Positions 54,573 through 63,541 of a DNA stretch of 64,000 bases are shown here, in pieces; within the stretch, counting starts at the first letter, position 1; each line of letters starts with the position of its first letter. A program made the position numbers and the translations under genes. The DNA comes from JAAYUJ01 sp963698165 (GTDB taxonomy: Bacteria; Desulfobacterota; Syntrophobacteria; Syntrophobacterales; Syntrophobacteraceae): NCBI GenBank assembly GCA_963698165.1, contig CAVOPT010000019.1, positions 10,753-74,752 of the forward strand. The letters run 5' to 3'. Below the pieces are notes generated by a model, which saw only the letters and a program-made list of their open reading frames with translations, was not told where the DNA came from and made no database searches.

Positions 54573-56386
54573 TGGCCTTGAATGGCGCTCTCTCCCGACT
54601 GTCACAGGAGACAAGGCCCTCCGTTCTCTTTCCGCAAGCCCCGGTTGTGCGGTTTGCTCCGGAAACGGATACTTGCTCCTGTGGCGCGAGCCTTCTCGTG
54701 CAGAAGACGCGGCGCAAGAATGTTCTCACCATGATCGGACCATTCATCGCTCGCGAGACCGTGGCTCACTGTACTCTTTGCTCCCGCACCTTTCATTCCG
54801 AGACTTTGCTCCGATTGGTCGGAAGCCGCTGTAACGTCGCCTACGACGTCCTGGTCTTCGTAGGACAGGCACTGTTCAGGCGGCATCGCAACTCGCAGGA
54901 AGTTCGTGCCGAACTGATTGGCCGCAATGTGCGGCTTTCCACCTCGGAGATCGAATACCTTGGCCGCAAGTTCGTAACGTACCTGGCTTGGGGCCACAAA
55001 CGAGCAACTCCGAGGATTCGCCAGGCGATGGAGATTTCCGGCGGCTACGTCCTCCACCTCGATGCCATGCATGAGAGCGATGCGCCGGCACTGATGACAG
55101 GAATGGACAGCTTGAGCAAAATCGTGCTCGCCAACGTGAAGCTGCCAAGTGAGCATGCCGACCACATTGCTCCCTTTCTGCGGAAGCTTAAAACCGACTA
55201 CGGAACACCCGCGGCCTGCGTTCACGACATGGGCAGCGGTATCTTGAAAGCCGTAGCGGAGGTCTTCCCGGGCATACGCGATTTCATCTGTCATTTTCAC
55301 TTCCTGCGTGACCTTGGCAAGGATTTCCTCGAGCCCGCTTATGCGAAGCTGCGAAAGCACCTCAGGAGCCACGCCACCAGTTCCCGATTGCACGCGCTGG
55401 TGCGGGAAACGCGGCGGTCTCTAAACGAGCAGAGCCTAAAGTGCGCGATGCTGGCAAAGACCATCAAAGATGCTGAGCCTTCGGAGGATACCGGGCTCAT
55501 GCCTGCCGCCGTCACCTATTCACTCACCCTTTGGGCCCTGCATGGCAAGCACAGCGGGGGCGGCTATGGCTTCCCCTTCGACCGTCCGCTCCTCGACTTC
55601 GCCGAACGGCTGCTCGCGCTTTACCGTCGCCTGCCGGAACTGCTCGATCTGCTTCTAACCGATGAGGAGCCCGACGAGAATCAAGCCATCTGGAAGCTCG
55701 CTCTGGAAGTTTCGTTCGTCGGCAATGACTCGACACTCGCTCTCGCGGTAGAGGAGCTGCGCTGGCGCTCTTTGGTCTTCGACCGGTTGCGCAGGGCCAT
55801 GCGTATTGCCCCCGTCGATGGCGGAAATGGTCTCAACGATGAGGGCACAGCCGAGACCATCTCCACCATTCACCAAGGCGTGCACCTGTTTCGCCGAGAG
55901 CTCGACAAGGACCCCAAGCTGGCGGGAGATCCGCTCTGTATCAAGATGGCCGAGCAAATCGACAAGTACGGTGACAAGCTCTTTGCCAATCCCATCACAG
56001 TGGATACCCCCAACGGCCCTGTCACTGTCTATCCTCAGCGCACCAACAACATCCTTGAACAGTTCTTTCGAGGTCAAAGGCACGGGCACCGTCGAAAGAC
56101 AGGCAACGATTCCATGTCTCGCACGCTGCAGGCAATGCTGGCCGATACACCCTTGGTCAAGAACCTGGACAATCCCGACTACATGAAGATCCTCCTCGAC
56201 GGGAAAGCAAATCTTGAAGAGCTATTCGCTGAACTGGGGGCGCTGCATATCGCGGATACTGACGGATCTGATGCCGATACCGATCGTATACTGCCCGGGT
56301 TTCGAGCCCTCATGAAGCTGCCAACGCTCCCCGAACACGTACTTCGGTCGCTCAGGAAGCCCATGGAGATGGCCAAATCCAACTGA
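54572..56386 (+). CDS. DDE transposase-like protein with zinc-binding N-terminus
   Basis: A 604-residue protein. N-terminal cysteines (CSCG, then CTLC) suggest zinc binding. An RNase H-type core follows, with D in YVLHLDAMHES, D in ACVHDMGSG, an HFHFLRDLG segment as in ISL3/MULE-type transposases, and E in NNILEQFFRGQRHGHRRKTG. The same frame is open back to 53768, but that part overlaps the accessory gene and has no start signal. It sits between the second and the broken third recombinase of trio 1. Confidence 0.7.
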   Translation: MALNGALSRLSQETRPSVLFPQAPVVRFAPETDTCSCGASLLVQKTRRKNVLTMIGPFIARETVAHCTLCSRTFHSETLLRLVGSRCNVAYDVLVFVGQALFRRHRNSQEVRAELIGRNVRLSTSEIEYLGRKFVTYLAWGHKRATPRIRQAMEISGGYVLHLDAMHESDAPALMTGMDSLSKIVLANVKLPSEHADHIAPFLRKLKTDYGTPAACVHDMGSGILKAVAEVFPGIRDFICHFHFLRDLGKDFLEPAYAKLRKHLRSHATSSRLHALVRETRRSLNEQSLKCAMLAKTIKDAEPSEDTGLMPAAVTYSLTLWALHGKHSGGGYGFPFDRPLLDFAERLLALYRRLPELLDLLLTDEEPDENQAIWKLALEVSFVGNDSTLALAVEELRWRSLVFDRLRRAMRIAPVDGGNGLNDEGTAETISTIHQGVHLFRRELDKDPKLAGDPLCIKMAEQIDKYGDKLFANPITVDTPNGPVTVYPQRTNNILEQFFRGQRHGHRRKTGNDSMSRTLQAMLADTPLVKNLDNPDYMKILLDGKANLEELFAELGALHIADTDGSDADTDRILPGFRALMKLPTLPEHVLRSLRKPMEMAKSN

Positions 56387-56427
56387 GTTTTGTGACCATA
56401 GGAAAGCTTCTTTACGGGAGGGAGGCC

Positions 56428-56565
56428 ATGACTCCAATCGCTTCCCATATCACGGCCTTCCTGCAGCAACGTTTGCCCATCGAGCGCGGGGCCGGCGAGA
56501 ACACTTGTGAGTCCTATGCCTACGCATTCAAACTCCTCTTTGAATACGCCAGCAGCCGTCTTCCC
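56428..56565 (+). pseudogene. Third recombinase of trio 1, truncated by IS21
   Basis: A 46-codon start of a tyrosine recombinase: GGAGGCC, ATG, then ITAFLQQRLPIERGAGENT and ESYAYAFKLLFEYASSRL, the usual SAM-like N-terminus. It breaks off exactly where the IS21 terminus begins (56566), whose first bases provide the stop. Confidence 0.75.
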
Positions 56566-56615
56566 TGACGGCCACCCAAAATCCCCCACTTGTGGCCACC
56601 TGAAAATCCCCCACT
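56566..56615 (+). repeat. IS21-family left terminus with two internal repeats
   Basis: The end begins TGACGGCCACCC. The unit ggccacc..aaaatcccccact occurs twice in direct orientation (56570-56590 and 56594-56615), as in multiple transposase-binding repeats of IS21 ends. The istA gene starts 90 bp further on. Confidence 0.8.
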
Positions 56616-56704
56616 AAAGCGGCCCGATTACCCAGGCCAAATTGCTGCGAACGGCGACAGAACGTAGGCTCTCATTTGTAGAAACCACACAAATGGGAGG
56701 AAGG

Positions 56705-57447
56705 ATGAACGTTTTGAAGCCTGATCTGCAAGCAACGATCAAGACATTGTTAAACAGGGGTATGAGTCAACGGGAGATCCATCGGAAGACGGGAATCGAT
56801 CGAAAGACGATTGGAAAATATGCTCGGTCGTACAATCCGGTGGGACCCCAAGAAGCGGTGCATTCAAAATCCCCCATCGAGCAAGATGTGGCCACCGGGT
56901 CTGGGGAACCATCGATTCAAAATCCTCCATCCCGGCCACCGCTTGCGGCCCCAAAGCTGCCCAAGCATGCTCGTTCCGCATGTGAGGGGCATCGGGAGTG
57001 GATCGAAGAGCAGTTGAGGCTGGGCCGCAACGCCATGGCCATCTACCAGGACCTGGTGGAGCTGTTCGGTTTCACTCACCGTTACAACAGCGTGAAGCGG
57101 TTTGTCCGGGCGCTCAAGAGAAAAGATCCCCAGCAGTATGACCGGCTGGAATTCTTGATGGGAGAAGAAGCTCAGGTGGATTATGGACAGGGTGCGCCGA
57201 CTCTTCACAGGAACGGGAAGTATCTGCGCCCCCGCCTCTTCGTCATGACGCTGAAGTATTCCGGGCGAGCCTTTCGGAAAACGGTATGGAAATCGAGCAA
57301 GGAAACCTGGTGCAAGCTGCATGAGGAAGCGTTCCGGTATTTTGGAGGGTGCCCGCAATATGTGACCTTGGACAATTTGAAGGAAGGCGTGATCCATCCG
57401 GATATTTATGAGCCCGATCTCAATCGTGTGCTTTCGGCAACGATGCA
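56705..57447 (+). pseudogene. istA: IS21-family transposase IstA, truncated by IS66
   Basis: About 248 codons. A helix-turn-helix (SQREIHRKTGIDRKTIGKYA) and the start of the integrase core are present (MGEEAQVDYGQGAP, PQYVTLDNLKEGVI). It breaks after LNRVLSATMHE, where IS66 sequence starts; the open frame continues to 57571 in element DNA. The third catalytic residue and istB are missing. The ATG at 56705 follows GGAGGAAGG. Confidence 0.82.
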
Positions 57448-57509
57448 TGAAACGTGGAGCCAGCCTGGGCTAGAATCGGCCGTCACTCACACACAAAGGA
57501 GAACAGCCG

Positions 57510-57899
57510 ATGACGCACCTTTCAGCTCCGCCCCCGAGTATCAGCCTCCAGGAAGTTCAGCTTCAGTTTGAATCGTGGAGAAAGAATCCGGACAGAGCAA
57601 GGCGCATTCCCGAAGAGCTCTGGGATGCGGCGGCAAGGCTCTGCCTTGAGCACTCGGTCCATTCGGTCTCCCGCACGCTTCGCCTCAATTACAATGATCT
57701 CAAAGAACGCTTGAAACACACGGCGGACCTCCCGGTGAGAGCCACTTTCGCAGAGCTCGGCATCATCACTGCCTCAACCGAAGTGGTTGTGGACTGTGAT
57801 GACGGCTCCGGCCGCCGCATGCGAATCCACTGCAAGGGGGCGAAAGCCGAAGCGGTCGTGCCGGATCTGCTCAAGAGCTTCTGGGGGACCCGTCGATGA
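57510..57899 (+). CDS. tnpA: IS66 family accessory protein TnpA
   Basis: A 129-residue protein with a helix-turn-helix-like centre (IPEELWDAAARLCLEHSVHSVSRTLRLNYNDLKERL). It overlaps tnpB by 4 bp (ATGA). AGGAGAACAGCC precedes the ATG. Typical first gene of classical IS66 elements. Confidence 0.88.
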   Translation: MTHLSAPPPSISLQEVQLQFESWRKNPDRARRIPEELWDAAARLCLEHSVHSVSRTLRLNYNDLKERLKHTADLPVRATFAELGIITASTEVVVDCDDGSGRRMRIHCKGAKAEAVVPDLLKSFWGTRR

Positions 57900-58084
57900 T
57901 CCAGATTACTCCACATGTGCGTATCCTGGTGGCGCTCCAGCCGGTGGATTTTCGCAAGGGGATCGATGGCCTTTGCCGGGTTTGCCGGGAAGTGATTCAA
58001 AAGGATCCTTTCTCGGGGACCTTCTTCATCTTCATGAACCGTCAGCGCAGCGCCATTCGGATTCTCTCCTACGATTTATGTTAA
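57896..58084 (+). pseudogene. tnpB: IS66 TnpB, 5' part (split by recombinase trio)
   Basis: Codes for MIQITPHVRILVALQPVDFRKG, GIDGLCRVCR and FFIFMNRQRSAIRILSYD, the hallmark of the IS66 Orf2/TnpB family (written here in parts). True sequence ends at 58075, where the trio enters; the stop at 58084 is element sequence. The rest of the gene resumes at 61606. Confidence 0.88.
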
Positions 58085-58166
58085 GTGACTATAAATGTGG
58101 AGTCACTCGCCTGAGAGCCCATGGATAGGAATTTCCCATGTTTATAACTCCACATTATTTTGAGCC

Positions 58167-59186
58167 TCAAAGGGACTCCAACCACTCAAGGATCGCGTCA
58201 TCGTGGTGCCATGGTTGAGTGCAAGTTCCTTGACTCTCCACCGGCTGAACGCTTTCGATGGCTTTGCGCTTCATCTCGAGATCGATAGCGGCATAGCGGT
58301 TCGTCGTGTTGAGATCGGCATGCCCCAACCACTGGCTGATCGTCGTCAAATCCACTCCGGACTTCAAGAGGGCTACCGCCGTGCTGTGCCTCATGCTGTG
58401 AGGGTGGAGCCGCTTGGAGCAAAGATTGGGAGTGGAAACTTGAGCGTTTTTCAAACATTCTTTCAGAATGTACCGGACTCCGAAACGAGAGAGTGGTGCG
58501 GCCCTGCAGTTTTGAAAGACCAGCACTTCGGACCTCAGGTCAATTTGCAGTTCCATGCACAGGCGGCGCAGGAGTTGTGCAGTCTGAGGCCAGATCGGAC
58601 AACAGCGCTGTTTCCTGCCTTTTCCCGTGAGCTGCAGTTGAAAGGGTTTGCTGAGCTGAAGGTCACATGCCCTCAGATCCAGAATTTCCTGTACTCTGGC
58701 GCCAGTGTTGAACATGGTAGCAAGGAGGGCATAATCTCGTCGCCCCTTTGGTGTGGTCTGGTCAATAACGGATAGAATCTCCTGGATTTCATCGTACTCA
58801 AGGTAGTCGATTACCCTCGAGCCGGTTCTTTTGAACGGAATGCCAAGGATCCGTTGAGCCTGCTCGAGACGGTCCGGATGCTGTGCGGCAACGAATCGAA
58901 AGAAAGAATGGAGAGCCGAGAGCCTGATGTTTCGAGTGGAGGCGCTGTTTTTTCGCTTTACTTCCAAGTAGACGAGGAAAGCCTGGATCTCCCGAGGCCC
59001 CAGATCGTCCAGGTCCAGCGAAGAGGCCGAGCGATTCTTGTGTGAGGCGAGAAATCGCAACAGCAGCACCAGACTGTCTCGATAGCTTTGGATTGTATGG
59101 GGGCTCATGCCGCGCAGAGTGGAAAGATGGTTGCCAAAGAAGTCGCGCAGAAGTGTTGCCAGAAGATTGGGGTGGTTTGCTTTCAT
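58167..59186 (-). CDS. Tyrosine recombinase, third gene of trio 2 (RitC-like)
   Basis: A 339-residue recombinase. The start is the ATG at 59186 with GGAGGAGG before it; its ATGA overlaps the preceding stop. Catalytic residues: Arg in NTGARVQEILDL, HxxR in PHSMRHSTAVALL, His/Tyr in WLGHADLNTTNRYAAI. The frame is open further upstream, but that part overlaps the second recombinase in another frame. Confidence 0.93.
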   Translation of the reverse strand: MKANHPNLLATLLRDFFGNHLSTLRGMSPHTIQSYRDSLVLLLRFLASHKNRSASSLDLDDLGPREIQAFLVYLEVKRKNSASTRNIRLSALHSFFRFVAAQHPDRLEQAQRILGIPFKRTGSRVIDYLEYDEIQEILSVIDQTTPKGRRDYALLATMFNTGARVQEILDLRACDLQLSKPFQLQLTGKGRKQRCCPIWPQTAQLLRRLCMELQIDLRSEVLVFQNCRAAPLSRFGVRYILKECLKNAQVSTPNLCSKRLHPHSMRHSTAVALLKSGVDLTTISQWLGHADLNTTNRYAAIDLEMKRKAIESVQPVESQGTCTQPWHHDDAILEWLESL

Positions 59187-60178
59187 GGCACACCTCCTCC
59201 AGTCCCTTGGACCAAGGCGCCATAGCGGCCTGCGAACATGGAACTGGCGACACTGGCCAGGGGGGCGATCCATCGCATGTAGTAGTACGTGGAAAGTACG
59301 GAAACATGGCCCATGTAAGCAGCCAGAAGTGGCAGTTTTGCTTGAACATTGAAACCGCTGCAGTACCAGCGCACGAGAACGTTCACTGCGAAACTGAAGC
59401 GGAAGTCGTGGATGCGCGGCAACCTGCCATCGGGTTTTTTGATTCCAGCGAGGTTGAAGAGCATGTGCAGGGTTTCCCTGAGTTGCGTACCACTGTATGC
59501 TTGCCCACCACAACGGGGGTTCAAAAACAAGGGAGCATCGTCCGGTAGGCGGGGGCGAACCGATTTGTGCTTCTCCAAGAATGCTTCGACCTCCATCCCG
59601 ACATCGCTTGGCAAGGGCAGGATGCGCGATTTGTAAAACTTGGAGGAGTGGATCGCAAGCGTTTGATCTTTGGGGCTGTAATCGGCTCTGGTCAGCCGAA
59701 GCAGTTCCCCTCTGCGGATACCAGTGGTGTAGAGGAGAACGATGCCCAGGCGGGTTGTTGCCGCTCGCAGGGGGGATCTAACCAAAACGGGTATGGAGTC
59801 ACTGTGATGGAGAAGCCTTGCGACTTCGATATCCGAGAATATATACGGTTCCGGCCTTGCACTGGCTTTCGGAAATTGGGTTGGATCCGGAACAAAGCAG
59901 GTCGGAGCTGTGCGCCGGCGGTAGAGGCAGAAGTTTCTGACGATGTGCATGCGAGCGAGCCTGGTGGTGGAGGAAACCGATTCCATCGTCCGGCACCACT
60001 GCCTGAAGGATTCCGCGGTGAGATCGGAAGGTGCCGCTCCAAGATCGCACAAGAACCGATCCAGGTAGAAGAGGACAATCGATGCGGCCTGGAAAGAGCG
60101 GCCCAGAGCCTGTTTGAGGCAAATATAGTTGACGAGCTCGGCTGCAATCGAAGAGTGGAAGGAATCTATTCTTATCAT
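59183..60178 (-). CDS. Tyrosine recombinase, second gene of trio 2 (RitB-like)
   Basis: A 331-residue recombinase starting at the ATG at 60178 after AGGAGG. Catalytic residues: Arg in TTGIRRGELLRL, HxxR in IHDFRFSFAVNVL, His and Tyr in YMGHVSVLSTYYYMRW. It lies 4 bp after the first gene and overlaps the third by 4 bp. Confidence 0.93.
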   Translation of the reverse strand: MIRIDSFHSSIAAELVNYICLKQALGRSFQAASIVLFYLDRFLCDLGAAPSDLTAESFRQWCRTMESVSSTTRLARMHIVRNFCLYRRRTAPTCFVPDPTQFPKASARPEPYIFSDIEVARLLHHSDSIPVLVRSPLRAATTRLGIVLLYTTGIRRGELLRLTRADYSPKDQTLAIHSSKFYKSRILPLPSDVGMEVEAFLEKHKSVRPRLPDDAPLFLNPRCGGQAYSGTQLRETLHMLFNLAGIKKPDGRLPRIHDFRFSFAVNVLVRWYCSGFNVQAKLPLLAAYMGHVSVLSTYYYMRWIAPLASVASSMFAGRYGALVQGTGGGVP

Positions 60179-60182
60179 CGCT

Positions 60183-61427
60183 TCAGTCCTCCTCTTCCAC
60201 TGGAGAGAGCGCCGGCACACTGAGAGCGACTTCCCGCAAATCCTCGGTTGTGAGTCGGATGTAGACGCCTGTGCTCTCCGGTGATCGGTGCCCAAGAAGA
60301 TCGCCTATGGTTTTCAAGGGTAGACCGCGCCGAAACAGATAGAGAGCATAGGAGTGGCGCAAACAGTGAGCTCCTTTATAGGGGATATCGAGTCCACTCC
60401 TTTTGGACCAACCCTGGAAGGCTTCGATCACTGCTGTGGGCTTGAGAATGCCCCCGGGGGCTCGGATGCGAAGAAAGACCTCCCTGTAGTTGCCGTAGCG
60501 GGGAACTCCCGTAAGATAGTCATAGATGGCCGAGCCCACTTCGTCTGTTAGAGGAAGCTGCAGGGGGTTGCCGGTCTTAGCCTGACAAACCTCGATTCCC
60601 CCCTGACGCCATTTTATACCGTCCAGCTTGAGAGCCACGATATCGCAGGCACGCAGGCCGTAAGTTGCAATGAGGGAGAACATCGCGTAGTCCCGCTTCC
60701 CCATGGCGGTGTTCCTGTCTATGGAACGGAGGAATGCTTGAACCGTCTCCCATGGCAAGGCTCGGGGGAGCTTCTCCTGCCGGTAGACGCGCGGCGTATC
60801 AATCTGGTTCTCCAGCCCGAAAGGAACTACTCCACCCGCAGCGAGGAAACGGAGGAAGTTGCGAAGGGTTGAGGTCACCTTCTGAAGGGCCACACGGCCC
60901 ATCCGTTTTCCCATATGCCGAATGAAGTCTTCGATGTCTGCAATCTTGAGGAAGGCCAACCGGTCATTTGCTTCCTCAAATTTCAAGCAATCGAGAAACT
61001 CCGCGGCTATAACGGCTTGTCGGCTAACCGTAGAAGGGGCGTACCCGCGTTCGTCTTGCAGGTGAGCCATGAACTCTTTCAGGAGCACTTCTTTGGGGCT
61101 TGGCTCTGGAACAGGTGAGGGCCGCAGCACAGCTTGTTCCATCAGGAATCTTGCCAGTGTCCGGACTCCCCCCTCTTCTTTGGGAAATTTGTGGCGAAAC
61201 CATTGATAACAGGCCTGGAGGTCCTGTTCTCTGGTATCGTCTACACACCGAAGACCTCGACACGTAAGGAATTCAGACACACGAGCGGCCATGCGCAGTT
61301 CGTATCGAGTCGATCGGTGAGTATACTGCCGCTCAAAGAGCCAAGCTGCATACCGGTCCATCATGGGCCCCAATACCGGAAGGGCCAAATACCTTTGAAA
61401 ATCTTTGGGAAATGCTTGGGCAATCAT
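60183..61427 (-). CDS. Tyrosine recombinase, first gene of trio 2 (RitA-like)
   Basis: A 414-residue recombinase starting at the ATG at 61427 after AAGGAGG. Catalytic residues: Arg in TYGLRACDIVAL, HxxR in HCLRHSYALYLF, His and Tyr in LLGHRSPESTGVYIRL. N-terminal SAM-like domain (KEFMAHLQDERGYAPSTVSR). First gene in transcription order. Confidence 0.93.
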   Translation of the reverse strand: MIAQAFPKDFQRYLALPVLGPMMDRYAAWLFERQYTHRSTRYELRMAARVSEFLTCRGLRCVDDTREQDLQACYQWFRHKFPKEEGGVRTLARFLMEQAVLRPSPVPEPSPKEVLLKEFMAHLQDERGYAPSTVSRQAVIAAEFLDCLKFEEANDRLAFLKIADIEDFIRHMGKRMGRVALQKVTSTLRNFLRFLAAGGVVPFGLENQIDTPRVYRQEKLPRALPWETVQAFLRSIDRNTAMGKRDYAMFSLIATYGLRACDIVALKLDGIKWRQGGIEVCQAKTGNPLQLPLTDEVGSAIYDYLTGVPRYGNYREVFLRIRAPGGILKPTAVIEAFQGWSKRSGLDIPYKGAHCLRHSYALYLFRRGLPLKTIGDLLGHRSPESTGVYIRLTTEDLREVALSVPALSPVEEED

Positions 61428-61575
61428 CGGTGCCTCCTTCGTAGAAGGGTTGCAGATGCCGGGATCGGCACCCACACCGATGATACCCATTTAATGTGCA
61501 GTAAAAACCGCTCCAAGCCTTGAATTCAGAGGCTACGCAGCGACAACTCCACATTTATAGTCACTTAACATAAAT

Positions 61576-61603
61576 CGTATAATGTGGAGCTCCACATTAT
61601 ACG
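61576..61603. repeat. Perfect 28-bp palindrome at the trio 2 end
   Basis: cgtataatgtggag followed directly by its exact complement ctccacattatacg, with no spacer. It overlaps the inner edge of the terminal inverted repeat and the flanking tacgat. It could be the recombination core or a binding site for the recombinases. Confidence 0.8.
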
Positions 61604-61605
61604 AT

Positions 61606-61797
61606 GGCCAGGGTTTCTGGCTCTGCCACAAGAGGCTCTCTTCGGGGCGGTTCCTCCCCCTTGAGGCGGATCGCGGCTCCAGGCTGAGATCCCTTGGGGC
61701 GCTGGAGCTCCAGGCCCTGCTCTGGAACGGAGACCTCAAAAAGATCGAGACGGCGCCTCTTTTTCGTCCCATCTCACCAAGGGTGCCGCCCCCTTGA
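61606..61797 (+). pseudogene. tnpB: IS66 TnpB, 3' part
   Basis: Continues the frame of the piece ending at 58075: GQGFWLCHKRLSSGRFLPL, then LQALLWNGDLKKI and a stop at 61795-61797. This is the normal TnpB C-terminus, displaced 3.5 kb by trio 2. Confidence 0.85.
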
Positions 61798-61930
61798 ATT
61801 TTTTTTGAATCCATGTCCGATTTTGCGGGACTTTTTCCTCCGATTGTTGTAGACCCATGGTGAACGAGCCGTTTGGAGAGCGGTTTCGACCCGTCGAGCC
61901 GGCAGTCATTGGAGGAAAGGGCTCCCACAC

Positions 61931-63541
61931 ATGGGCAAGGCCAAAAAGACATATCCCAAGGTCAAGCGCATCGAACTGGATCGCGGGCAATCCCGGGCGT
62001 TTCTCGACCGGGTCAAAAACCGGGCCCTTCTCGAGGAGGACTACGGGATCATCGTGGCCATGGCGGAGACCATCCAGTGCATCACGGATGCGCTGGAAGA
62101 AAAGACCACCTCCATCAAGAGACTCCTCAAGTACCTTTTCGGCGCATCGACCGAGACGGCGAAAAATGTCATCCATAAATCCGAGAGCGCAACGGCCCGG
62201 GGAGAAGCCGCCGAGAGCGAAACCTCGCCCGGGGAAAAGCCTCGCCCCAAAGGGCATGGTCGAAACGGCGCCGCGAGCTACGTGGGGGCCGAGCGCGTGG
62301 TCGTCAAGCATCCCGAGCTCAAATCGGGCGACCCTTGCCCGGCCTGTGAAAAGGGCAAGGTCTACGAGCTCGCCCTTCCGTCCGCGGTGGTGCGCATCAC
62401 GGGGAGTGCACCTCTCAGGGCAACGGTTTATGAACTGAGCCGCCTTCGGTGCAACCTGTGCGGAATCGTCTTCACGGCTCAAGCCCCCGATGGGGCCGGC
62501 GAGGGCAAATTCGCCGATTCGGCAACGGCCATGATGGCTCTGCTCAAATACGGCTGCGGCATGCCCTTCAACCGGTTGGGAAAACTTCAAAGCCACCTGG
62601 GGATGCCGGTTCCAGCATCCACCCAGTGGGATATGCTCGACCAGGGCGAAAAGCTCGTCTGCCCGGCCTTCGAAGCTTTGGCCGAGCAGGCTGCCCAGGG
62701 GGAGCTCCTCCACAACGACGACACCACCATGAAGATCCTCTCCGAGATTCAAAACCAGGATCCCGAGAGCACGCGCAAGGGCATCTTCACCACGGGGATC
62801 GTCTCCATGGCGGATGGGCAAAAGATTGTGCTTTTCAGGACCGGCCGCCGCCATGCCGGAGAAAATCTCGAAGACGTCCTTCAACAAAGGGAGCAGGGCA
62901 TTCCCCCGCCTCTCCAGATGTGTGACGGGGCCAGCCGAAACCTGCCCAAAAGCCTCGAGACCATCCTCGCCAACTGCCTGACCCATGCTCGAAGACAGTT
63001 CGTGGATGTCGTGGAGGCTTTTCCCGAGCCCTGTGCGCACGTCATAGAGCTTCTCTCCAGGGTCTACCATCACGATGATCAGGCCAGAGAACAGGGGCTC
63101 ACGCCCCGGGAGCGGTTGGCGTTCCACCAGGAAAAGAGCGGCCCCGTGATGACCGAGCTCAGGAGCTGGTGCGAGGAGCAGCTCGCTCGGAAGCTCGTCG
63201 AGCCCAACTCGGGCCTGGGGAAGGCCATCCACTACATGCTCAAGCGGTGGAACGAGCTCACCCGGTTCCTCCACATCGAAGGAGCACCACTCGACAACAA
63301 CCTCTGTGAAAGGGTCCTGAAGATGGCGGTGCTCCATCGTAAAAACTGCTATTTCTACAAGACCCTTCATGGAGCTCACGTGGGCGATGTCTTCATGAGC
63401 CTCATTCACACCTGTCAGCTGTCGGGAGAAAACCCCTTCGAGTATCTCACGGCATTGCTGAAAAACAGCGCCAGAGTGGCCAGGTCTCCCGCAGACTGGC
63501 TTCCCTGGAATTACAGGACAACCCTCGCTGGCCCGGGATGA
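61931..63541 (+). CDS. tnpC: IS66-family transposase TnpC (element b)
   Basis: A 536-residue protein. A leader helix (LLEEDYGIIVAMAETIQCI) is followed by a zinc-binding pair (CPACEKGKVY, CNLCG) and the DDE core with D in LLHNDDTTMKIL, D in MCDGASRNLP and E in DNNLCERVLKMAVLHRK. It ends with a family-typical segment (GDVFMSLIHTCQLSGENPFEYL). It is intact and differs clearly from the transposase of element a. Confidence 0.94.
   Translation: MGKAKKTYPKVKRIELDRGQSRAFLDRVKNRALLEEDYGIIVAMAETIQCITDALEEKTTSIKRLLKYLFGASTETAKNVIHKSESATARGEAAESETSPGEKPRPKGHGRNGAASYVGAERVVVKHPELKSGDPCPACEKGKVYELALPSAVVRITGSAPLRATVYELSRLRCNLCGIVFTAQAPDGAGEGKFADSATAMMALLKYGCGMPFNRLGKLQSHLGMPVPASTQWDMLDQGEKLVCPAFEALAEQAAQGELLHNDDTTMKILSEIQNQDPESTRKGIFTTGIVSMADGQKIVLFRTGRRHAGENLEDVLQQREQGIPPPLQMCDGASRNLPKSLETILANCLTHARRQFVDVVEAFPEPCAHVIELLSRVYHHDDQAREQGLTPRERLAFHQEKSGPVMTELRSWCEEQLARKLVEPNSGLGKAIHYMLKRWNELTRFLHIEGAPLDNNLCERVLKMAVLHRKNCYFYKTLHGAHVGDVFMSLIHTCQLSGENPFEYLTALLKNSARVARSPADWLPWNYRTTLAGPG

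Larger units (their letters stand above)
58070..61605 (-). mobile_element. Recombinase-in-trio (RIT) element 2, inserted in IS66 tnpB
   Basis: Three overlapping tyrosine recombinase genes on the minus strand, bounded by a 32-bp inverted repeat (cgatttatgttaagtgac... at 58072-58103 and its complement at 61546-61577). Flanking copies of tacgat lie at 58070-58075 and 61600-61605. Removing one copy rejoins tnpB in frame as LSYDGQGFW. Appears complete. Confidence 0.88.
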
